From: Chaunax sp. Z400
Taxonomy: Eukaryota > Chordata > Actinopteri > Lophiiformes > Chaunacidae
DNA: 64,000 bases
Assembly (NCBI GenBank): GCA_037577475.1
Contig: CM075189.1
Location: 19,997,839 to 20,061,838 of the forward strand
Direction: 5' to 3'
The notes under the pieces are model-generated. The model ran no database searches, was not told the DNA's origin, and saw nothing but the letters and a program-made list of their open reading frames with translations. This document shows, one piece after another, positions 53,801 through 64,000 of this stretch. The position numbers and the translations under genes are program-made. Within the stretch, counting starts at the first letter, position 1. Each line of letters opens with the position of its first letter.

Positions 53801-53988
53801 TCTAATGCATTAATCAGATTTTCTGAAAAACAGAAAGCTGTATAAGCTGAAGGGCTCCAAGGTCGGGAGGTCAAAGTATAAAAAGCAGACAGGAGGCAGT
53901 GATTGGCACTCACTCGCTCACACCACACACGATCAACAGTGACGGATTTCAGTAGACAGCAGGGAGCACTGACAGAGCTGAGGGCACG
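53800..53988 (+). promoter_or_regulatory. arr3 core promoter and non-coding first exon
   Basis: A TATAAAA box lies at 53,877–53,883. About 100 bp further on, a strong donor (GTAAGT at 53,989–53,994) ends a non-coding first exon that would start near 53,907. OTX/CRX-like TAATCA lies at about 53,811 and a further GATTAC word at about 53,685, as expected for a photoreceptor gene. The first exon splices to the exon holding the start codon, whose acceptor is at 54,445. Confidence 0.6.
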
Positions 53989-54471
53989 GTAAGTAAGCTG
54001 CTTCTCTTGCTGAACAAGCGCACAGCAGAAATACACTGAGATGGTAACAACTTAAGATCACATTACAGTTATTGCACATTTACTGAAAACTGGTCACTAT
54101 TATTACCTGTCTGAAAAATAATGCTTCAACCATTCAAATGTATGTTTAAGATAATACAAAGTTTGCCAACTATCTTCTCAACTATATTTCTAAAATCAGT
54201 TTTAAAATCAGTAATTTCCCAACTACTGTCGTAAGTTATTTAGAAATGATCATTTATAAACTTCATCAATGATGGCTATGCGAGTGAAAAAGTAATAAAT
54301 CTTTTGGAAAAGGAGTTTCTAAAAAATATATAATAAACAACAAATAAAAAATAAACAAAAATATCCAGTGCACCTAACTGTGGGACATTTGTCAGTATCT
54401 CGTTGTATGTTTTATTAACTCACTCTTTTAATTTTTTATTTGCAGACTGGATCTATAAATTTTCCATTAAC

Positions 54472-57400
54472 ATGGCAAAGTGAGTATAAAGGGTTTCAAG
54501 TCATTCATTTATGAACTCAAAACTTTCCTCACATAGTAACTGGTTTAGACTGGAGATTAAAAAGAGGTTGTGACATAAAAATCGACACAAAAAGAATTTG
54601 ATAAAGAATGAATGAAACGCTTATTTAAGGGAATTTGTGGAATAATAAAATGTTGACAATTCTTGAATCCTTATTTTGAATGTTCCATGTAAAAGTAAAG
54701 CTTTGATATTGTGATGTTTGAAATTCGACTCATTCAATGGGAACAAAAAAAGCTAAAGGGACAAATTTCAGTGGCTTAAATGTAACCGTTTAGCGTCCCG
54801 ACAGACACACATACTGGAATCTCTGTCTTCCAATATATGGATACGTTTTGAAAAAGGTGGTTTATGCGGTTGTGATCTTGAAAGAGATGTTTTACAAGAC
54901 ATAGGAAAAGTTTTAATAGGATTACTTGGCACATACCTGAAGGAGGTATCACCAAGGATTACTTGTTCGTTTGTGGCTACATGCCCAGAGCAAAAGGAGT
55001 ACACTCGCAAGATTATGTAATACTAGTAATATTTAGAAAAAGCTTAATAATTTGGGACATTGATTCAGAATTGTCAACATTCAATATAATGGACCTACTC
55101 TCTGCAACAACCAGGATTAATTAGAGATTCTCAAGAATCTCAACGTGCTTTCTTGATTAAATATGTGAAGTGAAAAAGGAAATGAAACATGAGACTTTGA
55201 TGTCATGTACACCACTAAGAATAACGTATTGAATTATCACATTACAGTTATGTCTTATGTCCAGATTAGACACTTGTGCCAGCAGGTGTCTTTCCATCCT
55301 AACCACTAATCCATGCTCATAGGAGCGGGGTGGCGGGTGGAGTGTGGATGGTTTCCTGTAATTAGTAATGACAACTATGGGAGATGGTAGGTCCAAGATG
55401 CTATTGCGGAAGAGCACTTCAGATGAGGAAAAAAAATTTAGTTCTACAATCGGGGGTGGACATTTACACTTGGTCCTCAGCAGCTTGTGTTTTTATCGAG
55501 TACATTCAATGAGCCTAAAAGTGTTGAAAAGTGTAATACAACAATCTTTACTGTCTTTTCCTTTTTTTTTCTCTTTTTAGAGTATTTAGGAAGACCAGTG
55601 GCCATGGACATGTAAGTGGCCTCCACAATGTAGTCATTACAGGGAACCAAATTGGGTTTAGGGAGGAGTGCAGTTTGTATGTAGCTCTTCCAATTCCCAG
55701 AAATAACTTCCTAACTCATGCAACTTTCCTCTCTGCTTTTCTGTGTTCGTCTCAGATTGCCCTGTACTTGGGGAAGAGAGACTTTGTGGATCATGTGGAT
55801 TCAGTGGAAGTAGTTGGTGTGTGTCAGACTGCCTGTTTATACATCCTCACTTTTTTGCGCACATACAATAAAAGTGTCACTGTTAAATCTAATGTTATTG
55901 ATTTCCCTCTCATTTGCAGACGGTGCGATTAGAGTGGACCCTTCGGGGCTTAATGGCAGAAAAGGTATCTCTGCCTCAGCTGCCGCCAATGATAGAAGTT
56001 ATAGAACCTAAATGTATGCAACAAATAAATGAATCGTTTTCCTTTGCAGTATATGTCTACCTTGCTTGTGCCTTCCGCTATGGAAGCGACGACTTGGACG
56101 TCATGGGGCTGTCCTTCAGGAGAGACATCTGGATCAAGCGCATTCAGGTTTATCCACCTACGGGCGAAAACACAACCAAGACACCAATGCACGAATTCCT
56201 CCTGAAGAAAATTGGTGATCAAGGATATCCTTTTTCCTTCCAGGTGAGGAAATATAACTATATTACACATCAAATCAAATGTTATATTGATCTACCATCA
56301 AACATTACCTCACCTTTAGCTTTTCAGTCAGCATCATAAAAATGTATTTATTAACGTGCCTTGTTTCTACTCTGCGCTTCAGATTCCAACAGATTTGCCA
56401 TGCTCAGTCTCCTTACAACCAGGGCCGAATGATTCTGGCAAAGTACGACTTCTGTCCATTTTCATTCAGTCTTAGATAATACTTCAAATGTTTGACAAAC
56501 AAATCATTTACTTTGGTCTTTTCCATTTTAGGCATGTGGTGTGGACTTTGAGGTTAAAGGATACATTGCCAACGCACCCAACAATGTAGATGAAGTCATT
56601 AAAAAGAAGTACGTATCCCCACAGCTAAGAAATACTGTACGCTCAATCTTCTATTGCATCCTAAGCAGCTAAATTAATAGCATATAGATAGCTAACCTGA
56701 CTCTGTGTGTGTGTGTGTGTTTCTGATCTTAGGGATACATGTCGTCTGATTATTCGCAAAATACAATATGCACCAGCTACTAACAAAGCTGGACCCAAGG
56801 CTGAAATAACCAGGCAGTTTATGATGACTGACAAACCTGTTCACTTGGAGGCCTCCCTTGAAAAAGAGGTACAATATACAGTACATATAGATACTTATTA
56901 TTACTTTTAAAAAAAAACTCTTGCTAAATTTTTAATAAGTTATTCTTATATTTAGATCTATTACCATGGAGATCCAATCAAAGTCAATGTAAAAATCAAC
57001 AACGAAACCAGCAAGGTTGTGAAGAAAATCAAAGTCTCAGGTGAGTAGTGAGTAAACTCTGACTGATTTTAAATACTTGATTAAACGTGTTTGTGTATAA
57101 GTGAAGAAAGAGAGAAAAGGAATGTGAATAAGGGTTTAAGTATGTCTGTATGTGTATGCTCATAAATTCCAATTGATATCTCTAACAGCACTATTCTTAT
57201 GTTCTTTCAGTTGAGCAGCTAACAAATGTGGTGCTCTACTCATCTGACACGTACACCAAGTCAGTCTGCTCTGAGGAGTTTGGGTGAGGCTTTCACTGTA
57301 TTAAATGAGGCTTATCAATAAGACTGGGGTGTTTCAGATTCAATTAAATTGATTTAGGAAGTCATTTTGTGCTATAAATAGCTAAAAATCCTAATGATCG

Positions 57401-59059
57401 CTATATGTAATCTATAGTCCACAGCTTCTATTGGGAAAAACTGCTTTGTCATTTTTATAGTTTTCATTTTAAATCTGAAGAAAGGATTTACAAAATGTAA
57501 TAGGGCTATTCGATAAACATGTATTATTATTTTTGTCATTGCTATACACAGGGAGACAGTAAACTCTAACTCTACATTCGAGAAGACCTTCCAAGTAACC
57601 CCGCTGCTGTCCAACAACAAAGAGAAGCGGGGTATTTCAATGGATGGACGGCTAAAAGATCAGGACACCCATCTAGCATCCACTACCCTGTAAGCCCCTC
57701 TCAGTCTCTCACAGGGTTTAAACTGAGCCCAGGAAAGGTGTTCATCCTCTTATTGAGAGGTGGAGTTATAACTCTACAGCGTGTCATCCACTTATCGTGT
57801 CTTAGACCAAATCCTCAAGCTCTGAATGGCTAACTATTCCTATCTCCTCACAGGAGTCAAGGAGAAAAGGAGATGCAGGGAATCATTGTTTCCTACAAAG
57901 TCAAGGTCAATCTAATGGTGTCCGGCGGAGGGTGAGGCTTAACTGAATAGAACTGAACACTTTTACATTTTGGGTCAAATTGTGCAGACTAAAGGTGTCT
58001 TTTATTGTTTTTCTATCATTAAAAGCCTGCTGGGAGGCCTCACAGGAAGGTAAATATTGATTCTTCTTCATTTGTCTTATTAGTGTGAATAATACATAAA
58101 TTACTATGCATTTTTAATGATAACATTTTTATTCCAGTGATGTCACTGCGGAGCTTCCTCTGACTCTGATGTCCCCAAAACCTGCAGGTGAGTGCAGTGT
58201 TTTTCCATATATGCCATTTAAAAGATTATTGAAACATTTCACTTAAACAAAAAAGACAATCTGAATAACATGTTTTATGTCATGTATGTCCTCCCCTTTA
58301 ATCCATTTCTTGCATGCCATCACTTCATCCTGAGCAGAAGTGTAAGTATAAAAAAAATAGTCTCGATGAAAAGCCATGTATTCGTATCTGGCGGTGATGT
58401 CTGTGTCATGCTTCTGATGTTCCTCTCTTGTGTGTTTAATGAACAACAGCATATTGGAATAAAGGCGTCTTTATTTCAGGTGAGGTCACCTCAGTGCTTT
58501 TACAGTGTCCACTTCTTAAAGGGCTTCACTGCATGTATTATCTAATAAATATCTAATTTATATGTTTCAACATTAGATTCCTGACACATATCAACAATCA
58601 AAGGACTGTCTCAATTTTAAGAGAAACATTTGCTTATTAATGGTTATGAGCTGTGATGGAGTGCTCCTCCTTACAAGCCTGTTGCATTTGTATGAAATAT
58701 CACATTTGATTCATTGTAGCTCTATCTCCAAGTGTATTCTTGTCAAATCCTCTATTTGCTACTAATAAGAGCATGTATGCTGATACAAGTCATACAGCTA
58801 CATACAGTCATACAAGCTATTGTTGCATGCATTAGATATATAGCCCACATTGTCCATAAGACAATAGGCAATAAGGCCTCTGCATTATGTTATAAAAATT
58901 CATAATTGTATGTTACCTGGTTTATTCTTTGCTGCCCACAGAATCAATTGAAACACATTCCATGAGTTATCTTGATGTAATGCTGAACCCGCGAAATCTG
59001 CTGTTTGCTCTTTTCACACCAACAGGGCAGACATCTCAATTGAGTGCATGGAAGGTTGA
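54472..59059 (+). CDS. arr3: Cone arrestin (arrestin-C), 16 coding exons
   Basis: Arrestin-C binds phosphorylated, light-activated cone opsins and stops their signalling. Coding exons: 54472–54479, 55581–55611, 55756–55816, 55920–55964, 56050–56243, 56383–56442, 56532–56608, 56733–56868, 56956–57040, 57211–57283, 57552–57689, 57854–57931, 58026–58049, 58138–58187, a candidate 4-nt exon 58338–58341, and 59026–59059. Together they give 365 codons, normal for cone arrestins. The start reads MAKVFRKTSGHG, followed by IALYLGKRDFVDHVDSVE and ACAFRYGSDDLDVMGLSFRR in the arrestin N domain. The phosphate-sensing Arg is in LIIRKIQYAP (R167). The C domain ends with YKVKVNLMVS and ELPLTLMSPKP. The tail after the microexon reads EVADISIECMEG, comparable with the DIVIEEF tail motif of mammalian ARR3. 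If the microexon is not used, the last exon gives an unrelated tail, GQTSQLSAWKVEATSD. The C-terminal exons are therefore less certain than the rest. Confidence 0.93.
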
Positions 59060-59274
59060 GGCAACCAGCGACTGAGAAGGACCTCTCTGACAAAAGAACA
59101 GAGAACACAAGGGAACTCAACACCAATGAAGAAAAGCACAAAGTGTCATTGAGTGATTACAACACTCCTATTTCGTGTGTATATAAATATATTTGTATTA
59201 GGCATTACGGAGCCTAAGAGTCTAAGCTCTGTGGGATGTTTCTCTGACATTCACTGAATGCCGTCATAGCATTA

Positions 59275-59286
59275 AATAAAAATAAA
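59275..59286 (+). terminator. arr3 polyadenylation signals
   Basis: Two directly adjacent AATAAA hexamers lie about 215 bases after the arr3 stop codon. A further AATAAA at 59,450–59,455 could serve as a distal site. Confidence 0.6.
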
Positions 59287-59966
59287 CACGTATTGTACAT
59301 TTTCTTTGTCAAAGGAATATATCCCATAATGTAGAGTGTAGAGTTGTCTTTCACTATGTTATGAATACTGAACTTGCAGAGCATTATTTATCCCTATTTA
59401 TCCCTAATCTTTATTGCTGTGTCATTAGAGGCATGATATATTATGACTGAATAAAGAGCTGTGGGATGTCTATCCCAAAAATACTCCCACTTGTATCACT
59501 ATTTATTGACAACAGAAATAAACATTGTCCTCAATTATTCCCTTAGGCTTGCTTATTTTGCTTAAGACTTAAGACACCTACATTATCATCATCATTATAA
59601 TGCTTACAAAATGACAAGTTGTATTACAAGTAGGCCTATTACAAAAATGCCACATTGAAAGATTTTTTTTTTTAATAATGTCACTGATAAAAGTGAATGG
59701 ACACCCCAATAAAAAACAGACTTTAGTTATCAAAGCTCTTAGGATTAATCTGTTTTTTTTCACACATACACTTAATGCATGCAAATTTATTTTTGTAACT
59801 GTGTGTGTGTTTCATTTCAGACTACAATTAGCACCCATTGTCACACAAGAATTGCTCTGAAATGTTGCACTGAATAGCTGATTTACAGCACTGCTCTGAA
59901 TCATACAGCCAAAGATTACATATATTATATTATATTATAATTTATTATATTATATTATTATATATA

Positions 59967-59969
<3 letters not shown>

Positions 59970-60041
<72 letters not shown>
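59970..60041. repeat. (TA)n microsatellite
   Basis: A pure TA run of about 70 bp, preceded by an imperfect TATTA-rich tract from about 59,920. Confidence 0.95.
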
Positions 60042-60042
<1 letters not shown>

Positions 60043-60079
60043 CCTCAGGCTTAACTCTAATAAAATGTAAATTCTTGTT

Positions 60080-60828
60080 ATTAGGCCCCAGCTTCTGCCT
60101 GAAAAAATACTGCCATCTACTGGTTATCTGTTGGAATTTATCATTTATCCTGGTGTCCTATTTGATAGTAATTTTGATTTTTGCATTGCTAAAGATCTAT
60201 TTTAAACTTTAGTGATTCTTTTATTTCCTCACGCCTTGACTATTGCAACAGCCTTTCCTCTCGTCTTCACCAGAAAACTTGGGAACAACTTCAGACTATA
60301 CAGAACTCGGCTGCTAAGCTTTTAACCAGAACCAATAAGTATAATCATATTACACCACGTTTTGACTTCTTTACTTTGGCTCTTTCTTTTAGAATAAATT
60401 TGAAGATCTTATTGATCACATTCAAGGCTCTTCATGATCTAGCTCCTGATTACATTTCTGACCTTTTAATCCCATATGAACGTCAGTGTAGTTTGCGATC
60501 CTTGTGGACAGAGCTTTTACCATCAGTGCCAAGCTCTGGAATGATCTGCCTGAGAAGATAAAGGTGTATGAGTCAGCATCTTTTATTCAATCTCATCTTA
60601 AAATATATCCTTATCAAATGCATATCCTGATTTTATCTGAGCCCCCTGTTTATTGTATTACTATGTTCTGGTCTTATTTTTGTTTTATGTCTTCAATTGT
60701 TTAGGTTTTAAATTTTTGATTACTTATTTTTGCATTTTTAATGCAGTGTTTGTAATTTCCTCTTGTGAAGCACATTGTACTTTGCTTTGATAAGTGCTAT
60801 TTTAATAAAGATTATTATTATTATCTAA
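60080..60828 (+). mobile_element. L2/Rex1-like non-LTR retrotransposon, 3' end, degenerate
   Basis: Frames read SSRLDYCNSLSSRLHQKTWE, then LQTIQNSAAKLLTR with HITPRFD, INLKILLITFKALHDLAPDY with ISDLLIPYE, and AKLWNDLPEKIKVYESAS. This is the typical end of the reverse transcriptase ORF in CR1/L2/Rex1-type LINEs of fish. Frameshifts separate the blocks. The element ends in a (TTA)n tail, as in this class. It is 5'-truncated and dead, lying between arr3 and the RAB gene on the plus strand. Confidence 0.8.
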
Positions 60829-61185
60829 ACAAGCAACAAACACAATATCTTACCTTGATTTAGGAAAACACCTGCAGCTATATCAGTGTGACCTAACTGT
60901 GCTGTAATATTTCAGTATACCTTCTATTATATGTGTAAATGTCCACTCCTGTCCGATTTTAAGCATTATTGTGTTCAACACATAGGAGAAATAGCAATAA
61001 CATAATGATAGAATAGATCTGTTGGTTCTTAAACTCTGCCTCCCGGTGGCGCTGTTTCACTTCTGTATGTTTAAGACAACAATAGACCTGGCCAGTCACA
61101 GAGTGGAAATACACTTGCTCCTCTCTGCTCTTGACATTACGTCGTTAGCCAAGTCAGCTAGTTAGCTGTTTATTTTTTTAACAAA

Positions 61186-63742
61186 ATGACAACCACGACC
61201 GGCGGCGGAGAGTTTGGTAACCCTCTACGAAAGTTCAAGCTCGTCTTTCTGGGCGAACAGAGTGGTAAGTAGAGAACGATGTACTGGAACCAAGTATTAA
61301 TTTAGTCAGGAATATATTAGAAGTTGCTAACTAGCTTCTCTTACAAGATGCTACTGGCTAGGAGGATAAAGTTACTCACCGGACGTTTGATTCAAAGCGA
61401 TATGTTTATTTAATATTTCATCATCAATAGCGTGTTGAAGCGACTGTAATCCGATGGACATAACATTTTTTTTCTGACTTGTGATGATGTCATTGCCTAG
61501 CTAGCCAAATCACTAAGCTAGCAATGATAAATGCCTGTTTATTATATTCCACTCTGTTTACTGTTTCATAACATTAACTCTTATTATTCACCTATGCTAA
61601 AGCTATGATTCGTGTCTACTGTGGTCATTAGTTTGTGATGCATCTAACCAATGCCCAAATGCAGCTAACGGTAGCTGGCTTACTACTTTTAGCTAACAGT
61701 AAGCCGTGCCTGATTGAAATACACTAGCACAAATGTTAGCAAATGTTGGCGTTCTGTACATATTTGAAACATTAATATGATATTCAAGAGCTTCGGAATT
61801 TTTGCTTCTAAACATTAGAACCTGTATACACAAAGGGAATTAAGTTATCTCTATTTGTTAGTGTAACGCTATTCATCTTACTGGTTGTTAGCTTCTTACA
61901 TTAGCAGCTTGCAGAGCCACGTCGGCCAGTTTGGTTCAGAACAATCGGCCTTTTCTCTGACCATTTAACGTCAGGCTACATGGACTGGCTTTGACATTAT
62001 TGTCAGTGGTTGTATTTTAGGGGCGATTCAGTAATATTGCATTGACTCTCTCATTTTGGAACTAATTGTATAAACTTAAACCTTTTGTCATTTCCAAATT
62101 CTGTGGCTCCACCCATAGTGCCAGCTCACCGTGTGGGCTCAGCGCTCCTCATTGCATCACTGATTTCATAAATGTACGCATTCTTCGCTGTCACTGAGTC
62201 ATGTTGTTTTGTTCTACCTGTCATTCAAAATTTGAATTTATATAATCCGATATTGTCTTTTACTTTGTTTGTACAGTTGGAAAAACCTCACTCATCACCA
62301 GGTTTATGTATGACAGTTTCGACAACACTTATCAGGTAATAAAATATGTATATGTTCATCACAGCATGACGCAGATTTAGTGTGCCAGAGCACTGATTCA
62401 TTCTAATCCATGTATTGTGACATTTTAATGACAGACATTATGGCTTGTTAAGGACAAGTGTAAAATTAGCACTGGTTAATGCTGTTTATGACCTTCCAGT
62501 TCCATCCTTTGTTAGCGTGCATGATGACTTACCACAGCATGGTCTAAGGGAACACCCAAGTTGAACAGAGTAGTTATTAATGTTTTTAGTTCCCACTGGG
62601 CCTTTCCTACTATTGACTAGTAAAAATCTTGTTAAAAGGGCGCATAGATTGAATGATTTTTCATAGCTATAGATGAAATGCAAGCATTGTGCCAATAGCA
62701 ATGTTTTAATGAAAATATTACTTTGCAGGCAACAATTGGTATTGACTTTTTGTCAAAAACTATGTACCTAGAAGATCGCACGGTAAGTCCTGTATATTTT
62801 ATTGTAATTCTCATTGTCATTGGTGTAGTTTTAAGCTATTAGAAACGCTTTGTGCATGCATTTGCATATTAATGTAGTAGCCAGCATTTATCTCCCTTTA
62901 CATTCCAGTTTTTTTCCACATTATCATAATTTTAACGTTCATTTTGTTAAACATGTGATCATGTTTTTAGTTCCCATCATTATTTCAAGTTTTTGTTTTC
63001 CTTCCATCCCTTGACTGGGTCATGAAATGCCCCACATTCATTTCACTGCTGGCCATAGATTCGGCTGCAGCTTTGGGATACAGCCGGACAGGAACGTTTC
63101 CGCAGCCTCATCCCCAGCTACATCCGAGATTCAGCCGCTGCTGTGGTGGTTTATGACATAGCTAGTAGGTATCATGGCCTTGCCTCACCTGCAAGTCCTC
63201 TGCTTACTATGGGGAAAGAAAAAACATTTACTAGCCAGACAAACCCCAGTGAACGGTATATTTCGGATATATTTCAATAGTGTTCGCATCAGCCTGAATA
63301 AAACAGTTCTCAAACATTTCTCATGGGGTGTCTGTGCTACGTAAATACTAATACGTATGAGGCTGCTAGAAGGAATAAGGGAAGAGCTCTGCTAACAGTC
63401 TAAATACAGGTTCAGCAAGGCCTCTTCTTACATGTCTTCTTTGCATGCCGGTCATCTCCGTTCCTGCTGCATTTGAATACTTCTCACCATTTCCCCATAA
63501 AAAGGCCATTTTTCATCTCTTCGGCGTGTCTTGCAGTTCCTTTACATCTGTCCTTTTCTTAACTTTATTGATCTGCCTGTCGCCTCTTTTATCTCCACCT
63601 CCTTCCCCCTTTCTTCCTCTCCGCTCCTATCTTCAGGTTCGGCTCCAGCTTTGGGATACTGCTGGGCAGGAGCGTTTTCGTAGCCTAATTCCCAGCTACA
63701 TCCGTGACTCTACCATTGCTGTGGTTGTTTATGACATCACCA
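61186..63742 (+). CDS. rab41: RAB6-family small GTPase, probably Rab41, 5' part (gene continues past the window)
   Basis: RAB6-type GTPases control Golgi-related vesicle traffic. The visible coding exons are 61186–61264 (MTTTTGGGEFGNPLRKFKLV to GEQS), 62277–62335 (VGKTSLITRFMYDSFDNTYQ), 62729–62782 (ATIGIDFLSKTMYLEDRT) and two alternative fourth exons, 63059–63164 and 63637–63742, each with WDTAGQERF. The P-loop GEQSVGKTS is at residues 23–31 and switch I around residues 44–53. After the fourth exon the frame would continue with N (phase 1). The rest, including the guanine-specificity NKTD motif and the prenylated C-terminus, lies beyond the right edge. The sequence is almost identical to RAB6A over this range. 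Position beside arr3 and p2ry4, and the residues DSTIAVVVYDIT of the second alternative exon, favour rab41. RAB6A or RAB6B remain possible names. Confidence 0.88.
63059..63742 (+). other. Mutually exclusive exon pair of the RAB6-family gene
   Basis: Two exons of exactly 106 nt, each with a good acceptor (CCATAG; CTTCAG) and donor (GTAGGT; GTGAGT), both entered in phase 0 and left in phase 1. Their products differ at residues 65 (I/V), 90 (A/T), 91 (A/I) and 99 (A/T). Because 106 is not a multiple of three, using both would break the frame, so they must be used one at a time. The first corresponds to the RAB6A' form and the second to the RAB6A form of mammals. Confidence 0.88.
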
Positions 63743-64000
63743 GTGAGTCAGGGCTGAGCTCTAACCTTTTTGTAGGGGTCTATAGCATCTATCTGCTAAT
63801 AACCTTCAGAATTTCATTTAAGTATATTTCCTTTCTTCAAGGTTCTCTTCTTAACGTGTGCTTGATTAATTATCCTACAATATCTACAATAAATACTCTG
63901 CTTTTTTAATGAAAAGTAATACTTGCTTGTCTTGTGCAAACTTTTAAATATAGCTAGAGCACCAAATGTTTTCTGTTCTTGAGGCGACATGTGGTTAACG

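Noticed and set aside
58930..59076. Alternative arr3 ending using an exon that starts AATCAATTG after the CCCACAG at 58,935–58,941
   Set aside because: It reads through in frame but gives a tail with no resemblance to arrestin C-termini, and it has only weak donors. The microexon route gives the expected tail.

Overview
The window looks like nuclear DNA of a ray-finned teleost. It has vertebrate multi-exon genes with short GT–AG introns, many CA/TG microsatellites, a degenerate fish-type L2/Rex1-like LINE, Tc1-like transposon relics and a cone arrestin gene. The species cannot be named from sequence alone. No tRNA, rRNA, CRISPR array or bacterial gene organisation was seen.

Layout. Positions 1–6,350 hold no recognisable gene. 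sox3, a single-exon SoxB1 transcription factor, is on the minus strand at 7,035–7,937 with a 3' UTR running to about 6,350. From 8.0 to 26.5 kb, upstream of sox3, lies a gene-free stretch. It holds microsatellites, one copy of a dispersed repeat and several blocks that look like conserved regulatory DNA, the best being a SOX/POU motif cluster near 11.2–11.3 kb. p2ry4, a nucleotide GPCR, is on the minus strand at 26,576–27,658. A pair of inverted Tc1-like fragments lies at 28.1–29.8 kb. From 46,869 down to 32,938, minus strand, I could assemble a complete 27-exon inppl1 (SHIP2) reading frame of 1,221 codons with SH2, 5-phosphatase, C2, NPAY and SAM parts. From 47 to 53.8 kb there is no gene, but there is an interrupted second copy of the 17.5-kb repeat. 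arr3 (cone arrestin) is on the plus strand, with a TATA box at 53,877 and coding exons from 54,472 to 59,059. A TA repeat and an L2-like LINE remnant separate it from a RAB6-family gene (rab41 by position and sequence), which starts at 61,186 and runs off the right edge.

These genes do not form an operon or pathway; what links them is ancient synteny. Human Xq13.1 keeps P2RY4, ARR3 and RAB41 together, while human 11q13.4 keeps INPPL1 with P2RY2, P2RY6, ARRB1 and RAB6A. The fish segment carries inppl1 on the Xq13-like side, which suggests an ohnolog that mammals lost.

The most interesting details are three splicing arrangements. The first is a pair of 106-bp mutually exclusive exons in the RAB gene matching the RAB6A/RAB6A' pair. 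The second is a candidate 4-nt microexon that restores the expected arrestin C-tail frame. The third is a roughly 128-bp TG tract that ends 11 nt before the splice acceptor of the inppl1 SH2 exon, where a polypyrimidine tract would normally be.
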